Shown: piece after piece, positions 24,678-37,900 of the stretch
Layout: each line of letters opens with the position of its first letter
Position numbering within the stretch: the stretch's first letter is position 1
From: Otis tarda
Taxonomy: Eukaryota > Chordata > Aves > Otidiformes > Otididae
Direction: 5' to 3'
Assembly (NCBI GenBank): GCA_026413225.1
Contig: CM048554.1
Span: forward strand, 45,169,963-45,233,962
Length of the DNA: 64,000 nt
The notes under the pieces: generated by a model
The model's database searches: none
The model's input: the letters and a program-made list of their open reading frames with translations, nothing else
Told to the model about the DNA's origin: nothing
Made by a program: the position numbers and the translations under genes

Positions 24678-25150
24678 TATAGAATCATAGAATCGTTTAG
24701 TTGGAAAAGACCCTTAAGATCATTGAGTCGAACCGTAAACCTAACACTGCCAAGTCCACCACTAAACCATGTCCCTAAGCACCACATCTACATGTCTCTT
24801 AAATACCTCCAGGGATGGTGACTCGACCGCTTCCCTGGGCAGCCTGTTCCTGTGCTTGACAACCCTTTTGGTGAAGAATTTTTTCCTAATATCCAATCTA
24901 AACTTCCCCTGGTGCAACTTGAGGCCATTTCCTCTTGTCCTATCACTTCTTGCTTAGGAGAAGAGACCTCCCAACACACACCTCCCTACAGCCTCCTGTC
25001 AGGTAGTTGTAGAGAGCAATAAGGTCTCCCCTCAGCCTCCTTTTCTCCAGGCTAAACAACCTTGGTTCCCTCAGCTGCTTTCCATAACACTTGTGCTCCA
25101 TACCCTTCACCAGCTTCGTTGCCCTTCTTTGGACAGCACTTCCAACTCAG
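24678..25150 (-). mobile_element. CR1 LINE 3' end, distinct subfamily (minus orientation)
   Basis: It starts with ATAGAATCATAGAATC and the tail TTTAGTTGGAAAAGACCCTTAAGATCATTGAGTCGAACCGTAAACC. This differs from the other copies, which carry 'TTTAAAGGTCATCTAGTCCAACCCCC', so it belongs to another CR1 subfamily. It continues in reverse complement through CACCACTAAACCATGTCCCTAAGC, the CTCCAGGGATGGTGACTC block and GGCAGCCTGTTCCTGTGCTTGACAAC, ending around GTTGCCCTTCTTTGGACA. The copy is 5'-truncated. Its 3' end faces the 3' end of the CR1 at 23671-24079. Confidence 0.93.
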
Positions 25151-28100
25151 GCAAATCACAGCTTTACTATTTTTTTTAAAAAGATGCAAAGAAACTAATC
25201 CTGAAAATTTTCAAAGGGAGTGTTTTCTATTCATTTCCTTCTGTATTTCCTAATCAGCAGGATGATACTGAGAAGAAAGAATCAAGAAATGCCAGGGGGT
25301 GATACTGATGGTGCTGTGTTTATAACCTCTCTGTATATGCAATGTAAGTGCACTTTCAGTGGCACATTTCCTCTCTTAGAGAGTAGGATGGCTATGTTTC
25401 GTAGTTACTTCTGACTGCCAGTACTTTTGTAGAAAAACAATTTCCTTGCCACTAGAGGCCATTGCAAAAGTTTGTGCTTTGCTCAGAGTGGCTAAAATAA
25501 TTCATGTCACCACTATGGTGTATCACCTTGTTACAGAGCATATCTGCAGGGCCAGAGCAAGGTTTTTCCACTGCCCTAGGCAGGTACAAAACTGCTGCCT
25601 AGATAAGAAAGGGCACCACCACTATTGCTGCTGGCAGTCTGAACTGCTCCCTTTCTGTGGCTTGCTGCCCTCTGGTAGAGGTGGCAAGAAGGTGGCACGT
25701 GGCCAAATTTTAGCTGCTCCCAGCAGTTTGAATAAAGATGCTAATCTGTGACCTGCGACGGTGGAAGATGAATATGCTCCCCTTTCTGCTGTGTCTGCTA
25801 CCACGCAGCCATGTTGAGTGGCAGGGTGGCGTAGGTAGCTGGAGGCAGTGAATCCTACGAGGGCGGGTAAAATTTACTCTGAATTGGAGTGGTGGAAGCA
25901 AGGTCTTGTTCTTTGCTTCACTTCCATAAAACAGGCGAAAAGTGGAAGAGATGGGTATCGTAGCACCTTTAAATTGGGTGACTCACTTACCTGCACTTTC
26001 TGTCACCTGAGATGATGATGCTTGCAGCAGCGGTTTTGCTGCCTTAGATCTGTGCTACCTATTTGCTAGAACCATCTATGCCAACATGTAACTGGTAACA
26101 GAACTTAACCCCAGTAAGGCTATTGCTACATCTCAGCCTCACGTTTGCCACTGGATTATATGTGCCTTGTGGCAAGGGGCCATGGCAGCCTGCTTGGAGA
26201 AGGGATTAACGTGGGGAAAGCAAAGAGAAGGATGAGTTGTACTGGCTGCATAGATCCAATGTATGGACTGCAGATGTTCTATGTCAGTGTTTTGTGAGTC
26301 TAGAATATTGCTAAAGCCCATTACCTGTTGACGTTTGTTGTTACTGCAAATATTCAGCAGCTTTGCAAAGCTCATTATAGTGTTGAATTGTTCACCTAGG
26401 AAATTGTGATATGCTTTTAATGACTGTGCAGGACAATTTGGTTTGGTTTCTGTGAATTTAGTTTGTTCTGTTTTCTTTAGTTGATTGAACTACCAGAGAA
26501 GGGGCAAAGGCAGTTTTCACTTCTATGCTTCAGAGCTGGTAGATGTCTAGAACTATATGAAGAAAAAGGCTATAGGAATTATGATAGGTGGAGGAAAGAT
26601 ATTATGAATATTTGTTAATCACATTTTCAGAAAGAGCTAAGACGTTATAGTTGAAGTTTTCTCTTCAAAACAGAAATATAAACCAAAGGCACATACCTGG
26701 TATGGAGCATTTCTGCCTAAATAATAAGAATTTAGCTAAGTTGTTAATTGGTAGAGTTTTATGATGCCCTTCATTATAGGCCATAGTGTCTGTAAAGCAT
26801 GTGAAGCGTTTGTGTGACATGTAGATACATATTCCATCTCCCTTTTTATTTTAATAGTGTTCTGTTCTTCCAAAAGCATTCAGCCTTAAGGCTGCCTGAA
26901 CTTCCCTTGGAACTCTGCATAGGTAGGTAGCAAAACACAAAGGTTTTAACAGTAATAATAGCTTGTTCACATTCAGTAGGAGGAAAGCTTCCTCTGGTGT
27001 AATCCACATACCAATGCAACAGCGTACTGGGACCATAAAAACCCTACAATCGGGTGGATTTCCGCAGCTTAAGCATTGCACTAGCACTGGCAGTCGTAGC
27101 CCCATGCTGCTCCCTGTAAAACTTGTCCTAACTGGTATCCTCATAAGACGTACTACTGAGAGCTTTGGAGCTGTTTCCGCATCGCTGAGCGAGCCCAGGT
27201 CAGAAGCTGCTGCATTTTAAATGTGCCCTCAGTCGTCTCCAGTGCACTGGGTAACCTTCTCCCTCGACTGTACTTGTGTAACGTCTCAGCCACCCTAGGG
27301 CTGCTGGTGAGATCGTTGATGTATGCCTGTATATAACAGAATATAACTATGCCTCGTCATTATGAGAATCCTCTTTAGTTTTATTCAAGAGTGATTTGTT
27401 CAACTTGCATAGAAATTGTATTTTGTTTGGCAAAAAGTATTGTAGAAAGCAGTAAAATGAGAGCCATAAGTGTATTGCAGTCTTATATGATATAAATGAA
27501 GATTTCCAGGAGTTGTAAAACATGGGGAAAAGATTTTTGCTGGCTGCTAGCTTCTGTTTCACAAATGTTTGGTGTTGCGCTATCACCAGGTCGAGGGTTA
27601 GGGTTGACGTCTGACTGTAGTAGTTGGTATTGCTAATTTCATCCATTCAGAAATCACAAAGCTGTATTAAAAACCCTGGGGGTTTGACATGGGGGTATTG
27701 TCTGGCCTGTTCATACCTTCGGAATTTTCTGGGTTTTATCTGGGAGTCTTAAATAAATTAATGTATTAATGTTGCCTATTTCTTAAATGAAAGCTGAGAT
27801 TCTCAAACAGTAACAAAAATACAGAAGCTGAAACTTGAATAGAAATGAAGTACCAGCTTCAGCCCCATTAAAAAAAAACAAGCGAACAAACAAAAAAACT
27901 CACCCCAAAAACCCAAACAAGTTGGCCAACAAATCAGGCTGGATACTGTTGTACCCATTTTTGGAGGAGACCATTGAAAACCAGAAAAAATCTGTCAGGT
28001 AACACTTATGTAACTAGTTTTTAACAAAAGACAGTTGCAGTTAATTTCCTTTGAAAAATGGAAGTTTGTTTACTGACTGGAACCTTTTTTTTAGGTGACT

Positions 28101-28308
28101 TAACCATTTAATCAAAACTTTTTGCCAAATTTATTAGAGCAGCACTGTTTAGACTCCCCTTTGTTGTAAATGTAACATCTGCTGAATACTTGCAGAACAG
28201 GCTGTTGTTTCAAAGCTGGTATTGTTTCACAGTTAGGCAAAGCAATTTCAAATTGAAACCATGACTGACTGAACCCTGTTTAAAATTCTGTTAGCTGAGC
28301 AGTAAATG

Positions 28309-28368
28309 GGGTTGGGTTTTTTGGGGTTTTTTTTTTGTTTTGTGTTGTTGTTTGTTTTTTTTTTTTTA
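28309..28368 (+). repeat. T/G-rich low-complexity tract
   Basis: GGGTTTTTTGGGG is followed by T10, GTT-type units and T13. It is a degenerate poly-T/GTT simple repeat with no attached transposon end that I can identify. Confidence 0.7.
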
Positions 28369-29089
28369 ATTTAGCTCATACTTCCATGTTCGACACTTAA
28401 CATGGAAGCTAGAGACTGAGCATATAGCACACAGAATTTCTTAATCTCCTCACTCCAAGTTGAAATTCATGGGTGTTACGATGAAGAAAGCTTGCAGTGA
28501 TTCTGTGAAAGCTTTTCTGTTGCATGGACTTCATTTTTTAGTTATTTTAATCAAGAATTGTAAAAATAATTATTATTTCACTTAAGATCCCTAGAGAAAT
28601 TTATTACCATTCTTAAATTTCTTAACAACTCAAGGAAATGTTAACAGACTGTAGAAGCTTATAAATGGTGGTGAATGTCATTACTGGAAAAGCAAACTAT
28701 ACCTAAAGCCTTATTCCCAGTTGCCTATTCTTAGGAGCCCAACTCATGTTTGCTAGTGGATTTAGCTGGAGCAGCTGAAGCTGTTATCCCTCCCAATGGG
28801 CTCTGTCTCTGTCATTGAAATTGCTGTGCTCCTGGTACACTGAATGAAAGATGCCTCCAGTCCTCAACAATTTACATCCATGCATGTTAACCTCTACGGC
28901 ATTTGTCAGTAGTTTGTCAGGTCAATCTTCCATTTCCCAAAACCAATTGGGGAAAATGGGAAGCAGAATGTAAATGAAAATGCTCTGGGTCTCTAAAACA
29001 AGGTGAGTAAGGATATGATTTGTAAACTTTTACCCTGATAATTACCTCCGATTCTTGCAATCAGCATGGAGGTGGAGGAATTCTAGTTT

Positions 29090-29149
29090 TAGAGCTAGTA
29101 AGCCTCTTTAATTAAGAGGCTTCTTCATCTAGAGCTAGTAGGCCTCTTC
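29090..29149. repeat. Short tandem duplication with a 9-5-9 hairpin
   Basis: TAGAGCTAGTA occurs at 29090-29100 and again at 29130-29140, followed in both copies by (A/G)GCCTCTT, giving a 40-bp period. Inside the first unit, AAGCCTCTT (29100-29108) and AAGAGGCTT (29114-29122) form a perfect inverted repeat around a TAATT loop. Confidence 0.85.
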
Positions 29150-31972
29150 ATCTTCATTAAAGAATTGTGTTCTTGAAGAACAGACTCTAAACCTCAATTC
29201 CCATCACTGCATAATGTCTCTTAGATAAAATGTAGTCATGAGATTTTTGTGAGGTTTTTTGTTTTTTTTAATCTTATTTCCCACAGTCGAGGTGACAACA
29301 GGGGAAACTGAGCAGATGTTGTCAAGGAAAGTGGCATCAAAACAATTTTGACAGCTTCGTTTTAATGAGGATCACATTGATACTGACAAAAGTAAAATTG
29401 GAACATTAGCATAGTTCCTTGAAGAGTTCAGGAAATCATTGAAACTAAATGGCGTGACAAAGTATAAGTGACAATTAGGCTTTGCATCAAAAGTGCTTGC
29501 TGTTTGGTAGGTCAAATGACTACCACGCTTCCTAATGCCATGTAAAATGTAACAGTGGTATATCTGTAACGCAGAGACCTTTGGCCAATTCACTGTTGAC
29601 GTCTGAATCGTTTTTTCCTCCTGCTTCTCAGACTGAATTTAGAATGTGGGACCCATGATATACAAAAGTCTTTATTTTAGAGATAATTGCCCTCTTGACG
29701 CTCATCAAAGGTTTAGTGTCCAATGGTGAATGCCTCAAGTGAACGGGCCTTTTTTGGGGGGAAGGCAGGGACAAGTTTGGAAAAAAAAAAAGGAAACAAA
29801 CAGAAAAACCTCCTTGTCTTGGAACTTTGTATCTTTCATTGGTTATTTTAAAACTCAGACTCAGATTATGTAATTAATGGGTCTTCTTGACATGAAATCT
29901 GATCATATTTGCAGACACTAAAAAATATGCAACTGAAAAGCAATGTGTAATCTATCATTTCATGTCTTTACATTTTTGCTAAGTTTTGGGGAGTTTTTAC
30001 AACCATATTTTAAAAAAAAATGAACATCCATGTGTCTCTTGTCTGTTGTTGTATGATATCCTTTGATAATAATAAAAGAAGCAACAATGGAGTTATGTGA
30101 AATAGATTTACATCTTAGATTTATACAAAATAAAAGCAACACCATTTGCTGCAACACCATTTTTTTTTGAATCCTGAATTTGTCACCAGGACAATTTCAC
30201 TCATAGGTCTGATATAGTTAAGTATTTTTACCACCATGGGTGTAGGCAGGCAGTTTGCAAGCAGCTGCAGCATTTTATTACTGATGCTTTGCTGGTGCTT
30301 AGCATGGTGTTTACAGATTTAATGTACAGGTTCATTTTCTTACTCAACAATTGGTATCTAGGTGAAATGAGTTATTAAGGAGTTGCCTTGGACTGAAGAT
30401 AGTACCTGCATCTAGCTTTCACCATCACAAATGTTGACTTGTCTTGAGGCACCTTTGCCAAGGTCACTTTGGTGTCATCTCTCCATTAGTCTTCAAGCAT
30501 GCAGAGCACTATGAGGTTGGAGGTTGAGGGGTGGCTTCACTGTGCCTTGCTCTTCATTGCCGTTGCTGTTCTTTTAATTACACTTCATTGCTACCCATTC
30601 ACCGAGGAAAAATGATAATCATAGACTTCAGCTCTTGCTGTGTGCTTACATCACCTGATGTGTGGCCTGAAAAAAAAATGAACAAAGCGCAGTTGCAGAG
30701 ATAGGTGGTCACTACTGGAAGAAGTACAGTTGAGATCTGATCCCCCATCCTACCCAGTGGTGCTTGTAGGCAGCCCAGCCAGCTGGCCATGGCCCAAGAG
30801 GAGGGAGCATCCCCTGGGAAAAATCCACCCTAGTGCCCCTCTGCAGCAACCAGCCACTTCCCGTCCTTCTCTGTGCATTGTGCAGTCCCAATGTTGGGAA
30901 CGCGAGGGCGGGATGCTCTGTGGGCCACCATGACTCAGCCTGTGGTGAGTAGAGGCCAGAAATGCTGCTGCTGCTAGTGGATAGGACTTCATGTGTCAGA
31001 GCTGGGCTTGAACTCAAGGTAGAGGGCCCCTGGGAACCTAGAAGAGCAGCAATAGTGTACCGTGCTTGCAAATTGGAGTCAAGGGAGTCCTAGGGCTGCC
31101 GAGTTTATTCCTTTTTCTTGTGATCTGATGCTTTTACTAAGAAGATCTGCTGGAAGCCTGGAAAAACTCACCTTTTGATTAAAACCAATGAATTTGGAGA
31201 AGAAGTTGGAAATGTGAGCTCTAAACTCTAACAGAAGAAAATCACTGTACCTTATTTTCTTAAATCTTGAGATTTATTTTAATTACTTTTCAAAATAGCT
31301 GGCTAATGGCTTTTGAATGGTAACCCTGGGCCCTTCTGAAAATACTCTTCTCTGAAAATCGAACTTCAACTGACACGGTGGTTAATTGTCACCATAGTGT
31401 CAGATGGTGTAGAGCTATTCAGCCCAGAAAATCATCTAGATGTCTTTCATCCTGTATCTTTGCTCCTCTTGCACATGCACGCACAAAATCCAGTCCTTGA
31501 TGAATTGGTAATACTTGGGCTTTTCTGGAGTTTTGGATGCTGCTTTGTTTTTTTGGCTCAGATTTTGAACAGCTTGCCTGTGCCATAACAATCTGAGGGG
31601 TGTTGCTGACTCATCTTTAAAGCATAAACCCAGGTAATATTTTGGTTTCAGGATGAATGTTTTACACTACCTATTTTTGCTCTGGTAGTCACAGCTGAAA
31701 TATTTGTTATAAGGACTGCTTTTTTCATTCCTAATCTAATTGAATTATTGCTTGCGTAAGGGTAGAAACATACTGTGTTATGCTTTATGCTGTGCTTCTG
31801 TATTATCCCTTGTACCAAAGTGAAACTGCGTATGCTTCTACTAAAGAACAAAACATAGCTAGGTGGCTCATCCAGGACTATCCTTCCTGCCAAAACACAA
31901 GGATTTTGTACAAATATGCCACCCTTTTTCCTTCCATCACTAGCCAAATTCAGCTGTGCCAAAGAAAGGTCC

Positions 31973-31993
31973 TTTTTTTTTTTTTTTTTTTTT
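31973..31993 (+). repeat. T21 homopolymer tract
   Basis: Twenty-one consecutive Ts. It could be the reverse complement of a poly-A tail of a retrocopy on the minus strand, but the sequence on either side shows no recognisable retrocopy. Confidence 0.9.
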
Positions 31994-34900
31994 AATGCAA
32001 CCCACACACCATGGAAGTTGCAGTCACATTTTCCACTAACCACAGAGCTGTGAGTGATGGCACGTGTGTTTTAAATAAAACTGGGAGGAGAACTGATGTA
32101 ATGCTCTCTGGGATATGTTTTTCTTTTCTTTTTTTTTTTTTCTTTCTACATCTTTCTTTTTCTTCCACTCCCCCATCTGTTGGCTGCTATATGGATTTGT
32201 TTTGTTTAAGATTTTTTTTTTTTTTTCCTTGTTGCAAAACAGAGTGAGGGGACTGTTGAAAAGAGCAGCGCTGACACCTTGAGCTCCAGTATGGATGAAT
32301 TTCTTTAAAATTACAGGGTGGTGCAATGTACCAGCTTGTATGATCTTATTAGGTTTTTCCCTTTCTTCTCTGGAGGATATAAGTGAATTTAACGTGATAC
32401 TCTGATAGAGCACATAAGCCATATGTATCTGTTTTCATAGTGCCATGTTGAACTGCAACTGTTTGTTTCTTCAGTGAGATCACAAAATGGTTTTGAAAAA
32501 AAAGAAATGTATTTCAGTTTTGGTTTAATAAACTGCAGAGAGGCTTGTTCTGGAATGACAAGTGAAACCTGTTATTCCTCTGCTGCTTTTTCTACTGCTG
32601 CTTTCAATGACTAAAATAGTTCAGCTCTTGCTTATAATGGCCTGTTTGTGAACATTTAGATTGAGTTTTTATAAATTTTCATGGGAAATTGCTTGGAATA
32701 GATAATTTTGTTTGTTTGTTTTAGAGAATAATTCTAAGTCAATTTCTCTACTTATTAAGATTTTAATTCAGCCTAAAAAAAAAAAAAGTTCAACTACACT
32801 GCTTTGTGTCTGGGTATGTGTCTCATTTGAAGACCTGCTCCTGTTATACCAGTACAGTGTCTCTGCTCTGCAGCCCCCCTGGGGAGGCTCCAAGGGATGG
32901 GTCTCTGTCACCTATTTAGAAGAGTTAATAATCAGTATTCCTTAAATCTGAGATGTATTATTCAGTTCTGTGACAGGCCACCATGTCACCTAGTCTCTTT
33001 GCGTGCCATTAGCAAATGGGAGGTATCTCCAGTTAGCTTACAGGGATTGAAGGGTTAAACCTGTGCCACTTAAGACCTCAAGGTTAACCCTGAAGGTTAG
33101 GATAGCTCAGGTTACCTCCTACTTGCTGTGGGTGAAGAGCGCGCAGGCTGACAGCCTTAACGGATGATCTGGCGGCCTAATTCATTAGCTGGAAGCACCT
33201 GGTTTGTGTCTGTGCCCCTGGCCACTCCTGACAAGGACACTCAAATTCGTAGTCCTATTTTCCAAATAACCTAAGGATAGGGAGCCAGCTTGGTTTGAGC
33301 TGATCTGACTTGAGGCTGACATAGCTTTTCCCAAATCGCTCCTTCCCGCCCTGCTCTTGCCCCAAGACCATGTGTGGAGCTGATTTAGCTCACTAAGCCA
33401 GCCGAAAGCTGTCTGCTTCTTTTTATTTTGAGAATTACCTTTCTGCTAGTAAGGCTGCTTGACGCAGCTCTATGTATGGTCAGGAGCATGCCAGCCATGG
33501 AAGGAGCGGGAGCTGCGTAGGGATGCAAGTCAATTTGAGAAGTGGTTGCACAGTGGTTTAATCCAGTCTAAATCGTGTCAGACAGTTGATGTAAACAAAC
33601 CTTTACTGTAGGGGAGGCAGAGAGAGATTTGCCTTGCTCATGGTGCTCTAAGCAAGAGACAGCTGAGGGAGTGCAGAGCAGGAGCATCGATTCACAGGTC
33701 TCTGAAAAATGCACCGAGGAGCTGTCAGAACCGAGAGTCCTGCGCCGTGAAAAGTAACAGATCTCTCTTGGATGGTGCTGAAATATGGGGGTTTTTTTGA
33801 TGGCAGATAAAGTGAGACAATGCAGGAAAAGAAAATGCTGAATAAGCCAGGTTAACAAAGTTTTGACGTGATAGCTGTGGTGCCAATGTTTTGTTCTCCC
33901 TCTCCAGAAGCTTGCACCTAGAAACAACTACAGTACCACGCACGCTGTCACTGTCTAAGATCAACATGTATAGCAGTGAAAATTAAGAGTATGTTTAATA
34001 TTAACCCATTGGAATAACTGCTTTGTTTTAATTTTTTTTTCTATTTTTCCACAGTGGAGAAAAATCCATTATTATGTGGTCTTTTGTTGTTGTTAAAAAA
34101 AAAAAGCTTTGTTTAGAAAAGAAAAAAATGCTAATCTTCTTGGGCTTTGGCTTCTTACTAATTTTATAAGTTCGGGGGGTTTTTTTTTGCCCTTATGCTG
34201 GCGAGATGTACTATAGATAATAGAGTAGGATTAGTTCTTTTCCAGTAGCTATGTTGTGTTAATATTGAAATACTACATCTTCAAGAGAAAAGCAGACCTA
34301 TTCTTCCTGACTGCCGATAAGCACGCTCTATACCCTCCGTGTACATTTTCATTTCGTAAGAAGAACACGAACTCATCTGAAAATACATATATTTATTAAT
34401 CAGAGAAGTAGGAGGAACTCATTTCAGAAGAACATTTTTGCATTTTCAGGGAGAGCAAGTGACATTCAGCCCAAAGTTGCTGCCGGGAAAGCAAGTGGTT
34501 TTGCAGACTTTTAATAATCCTTAACGCTTTCTTTTTCAAAGTCAACACCATCTACCACGTGCAGAGCAAAGGCCTAGGAGAAAACGCTGTGTGGGGAATG
34601 TGGCATAAGCTGGGCAGGAGCCTGTCCACAGGAACTCCTCAGAGCTGTCAGTTATATACCACATGTTGATAAGAGCAGAGGAGTGTGGCTGTAAAATATA
34701 AAACTCAGACCAAAGCACTGCCATATCAGTATAGCTCAAAACCCAGCACTTTACGACTGTTAACAGTACTTTGCCCTGCTCAGTGTGTGCTTTAAATGTT
34801 AGTTGGACCTGACAGTAGGCTTGCAAGTTAGTGTAATATTCCTGCAGTGTAAATGCTATTTATAATAAGTTATGACTAATTTTTTTTTTTTTATTGGAGG

Positions 34901-37900
34901 GAGGAGGAGGGGAGCAGACAAAGAGGCAGTCACTTCATCCTGCTGAAGTCAGTGACCAAACCAGAATAAAATCCAGGTGCCCTTGAATCTAGTTCGTCCA
35001 CTTCCAGTTTTTCCACTAAGCTGTATTTAGCGTGACTGTGATGTTATATTTTTATAACTGCACCTCCTTGAGTGGCAGAGATAGAAACTGCATGGATATT
35101 TCTCTTAGCAGAAGGGAAAGCTTCTTACTCCTCTGTCCTGCTTCCAAGGAGAATAGTTATAAGTTTGACACTATAATTAGATGGGCTTGTGACTTGGTAA
35201 ATAAATGAACAATAATCACACGTTCTTTTTAGATGAGCCAGAAAGGCTCACTTTTTCTCTTTTAACACTGAATAAGAAATTTTGAGAATAATAAAAACAG
35301 AAGTCAGTAGTTACTTTACCTCACTTGCTTTATGTTTTGATATAGCTGAAGATCAGTTTGGAGCCCTATTGGTTTTATTGGTTTTTTGTTGTTGTTGTTG
35401 GTTTTCTGTTCTTTGTTTTTGTGGTGGTGGGTTCTCCCCCCGCTCTCCCATGAGATAGCGCATTCATTTCTACAGCTTCAAGACCTGCGGGATGCTTAGA
35501 TTATGGCCTGGTTTATCTTCCCCAGGGCAAATTGCAGTAAACTACTCACTGTGACAGTGCGAATTACAGCTGTAATGCACACGTGCAAACAGTGGGGTCA
35601 CAGTCCGGTATTCAAAACATATATAAGCTTTGGGTGTGCTGGTGACTTCATAAGCTTCCCTCCTAAATCAGCCAAAATAAACTAGAAAGAAAAATAAATA
35701 TATGCAAGCAGAATAATTTTGAGCTAGGAATGAGGGTGATTTGCAACATGTAAAAATCATGTATCTTTGTCCGTAAGTGCAGCCTACTGAGTGTTAGATT
35801 GGTTTAGTGACCATAACAAGCACTAATGTATTTCCTGTAGAAAAGCACGTGGCATGCAATAAATATTTTTGCTATATGAAACAGGTTAGTTAACAAATAC
35901 TTTCTGTCTATCTATGGGTAACACTTGAGCTGACCAGCAGATAGAAACTTAGCCATCATCCTGACAAGGTGTATGCCAAGCTCTGTTTCTTGCAAAGAAT
36001 CTTTTCTAGGCTTGGTCACCTTTGTTTAGCGAAGCATGTACAGAGGAGGAAAAATAAAACATTTTCTTGCAATCCTGTCAATAAGAACTGATTGTCCAGT
36101 TGCTTATTACACCTGGCTTTGTGTGATGGCCTCTAGCCCTAGCTTGCCTTAACAGGAAAAAGTAAGAATTGTGTGTGTATATGAATGAGAAGCAAAAGTC
36201 TCACTGCAGACCAAATCCAAGTAAAGAGAGAGACTTACGAGGTCAGGTTCTGGACAAGTTGTCATATATAAATGCTGTCCTCAGGGCCTGGTTCTGATCT
36301 CATTCCTCTGTAACTTCAGACAAACTCCAGTAAGGCTGGTAGTGGCTGCTGTGAACTGCCATGAGGTCAGGCTTAATTACTGTGATATTAATTATAAACA
36401 ACTATTGTAGTGCTTCTGCAGCTTTCAGAAAGTGTCCTCATATTTTAGTGGTAGTATTGTTGTAGCTGGGGTGGTTTAAGATGTAAGGGCTAATCTACAC
36501 AAAAAAGAAATTCCATTTCACCATTTGCAATTTAATGGAGTACAAAGAGGCAGGGAAAACACTTTGCATAAATACAGATGTCTCCACTTCTGAGGCTTTT
36601 CTGTGTTCCTACTACTTAAATGGGGATCAAGAATCATATTGTTCTGTGGGCTCACTCTTTGTTTACAATAACCTCTTTGAAACTCCATGTTGAAATGGGT
36701 TTCCTGGATTGGTTATTGAATTCTGTAGGCTGAGGCTCTACTGTGAGCACTGGGAGCCTTTGGCTTTTTCATTAAAAGTAGCCCAGGTTTTGAGATTTGA
36801 AAAGCAGCTGTATTTTGCCACCACATGGACTTTGTGGAAAGGACTTGTTTCTCTGCTTCTCTAAACTTCAAGTGTTATATTTGTACCAGAGGAAAAAAAG
36901 CCTCAGTAAAACTCTTCTCCACCTGAACAGTAGAACTTTACCTGTCCTTTGCCTGGCCATAAATGACCAAAGCATAGGGATGAGCAAATCGGGCCCAAGA
37001 GTTTTCCAGATTCCTGAGCCAATGGCAAAGAACTATCGTACAGTTAATGTAAATTGTCAAGGATGACAGTTTAACCTCCTTGACATATACAGAGAGACCC
37101 TCTTGTTATTCGTCAAAGCGTGCCACCTAAGTCAGCCTTGGCCAGGCACTGCACAATGTCACATACCTCAGGCTGGCTTTCCCCAGCTGTCCGTGCAAAA
37201 CCTCTACTTTCCCTCGGAGTGTTTTTAAACAGACCAACTCTTTTGCCAAACTCTTTTGCTTACAGTGAGGTGAGTGCTGCCCAGAGCATCTGCCAAGGGA
37301 AATGGAGCAAACGGATCCAATTTTAGTCTTACCAAATTTGACGCTGTTTTTGATCCATTGTACATGGGGACAGCAGGCAGTTCCATGTGCACAGTGTCAT
37401 GTACCGCTTCATATGCTTACTGTATGTGCGAGAAGGCTGCTTAATGACAGACTTCTAGCCTTTGCTCCAAATGTTGTGGTTTTCTATTTTTTGTTTCATT
37501 TTAGTCAGACCCCTGAAGTAATTAGCACACCCTGTGGGATTTTTGTGTGGTTTCTATCTGAATACCCATGAAGGAGTTAATTAGCTTGTTTGCAGTATCT
37601 CATTAATTCATTTTCGACTGCGAGCTTAATTGCTCCTTTATTACTGATGAGTAAAATAGCTTTGGGCTCCCAATTAAAATGGACTTTGAAGGATGTATAA
37701 GAGCTGGGCCTTCAGCTTGTTGAATGGGCGGTGGAATTGCCATTCTGCGTCCCATTGCAGGCCCGGCTCTTTCATGGCAATGCTTCTTGGGGACAAATTC
37801 CTGCCAGTGGCAGACTTGGTCTTGGAGTTGGAGCTATTAACTTCCCCCAATGGGAGGCAAATTGTATAGGAGTCAGTGCCTGTAAGCCTTCATGGATAGG

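Larger units (their letters stand above)
25151..31972. other. Non-coding stretch of about 6.8 kb, no recognisable gene
   Basis: Open frames are short and carry no domain. The segment at about 26.85-27.33 kb has more CpG dinucleotides than its neighbours but no element that I recognise. A T/G-rich low-complexity tract and a small hairpin are listed separately. The frames around 30.7-31.07 kb overlap on both strands in a GC-richer patch and look compositional. Confidence 0.5.

Noticed and set aside
27590-27610. GAGGGTTAGGGTTGAC resembles telomeric TTAGGG repeat
   Set aside because: Fewer than two full units; far too short for an interstitial telomere and expected by chance.
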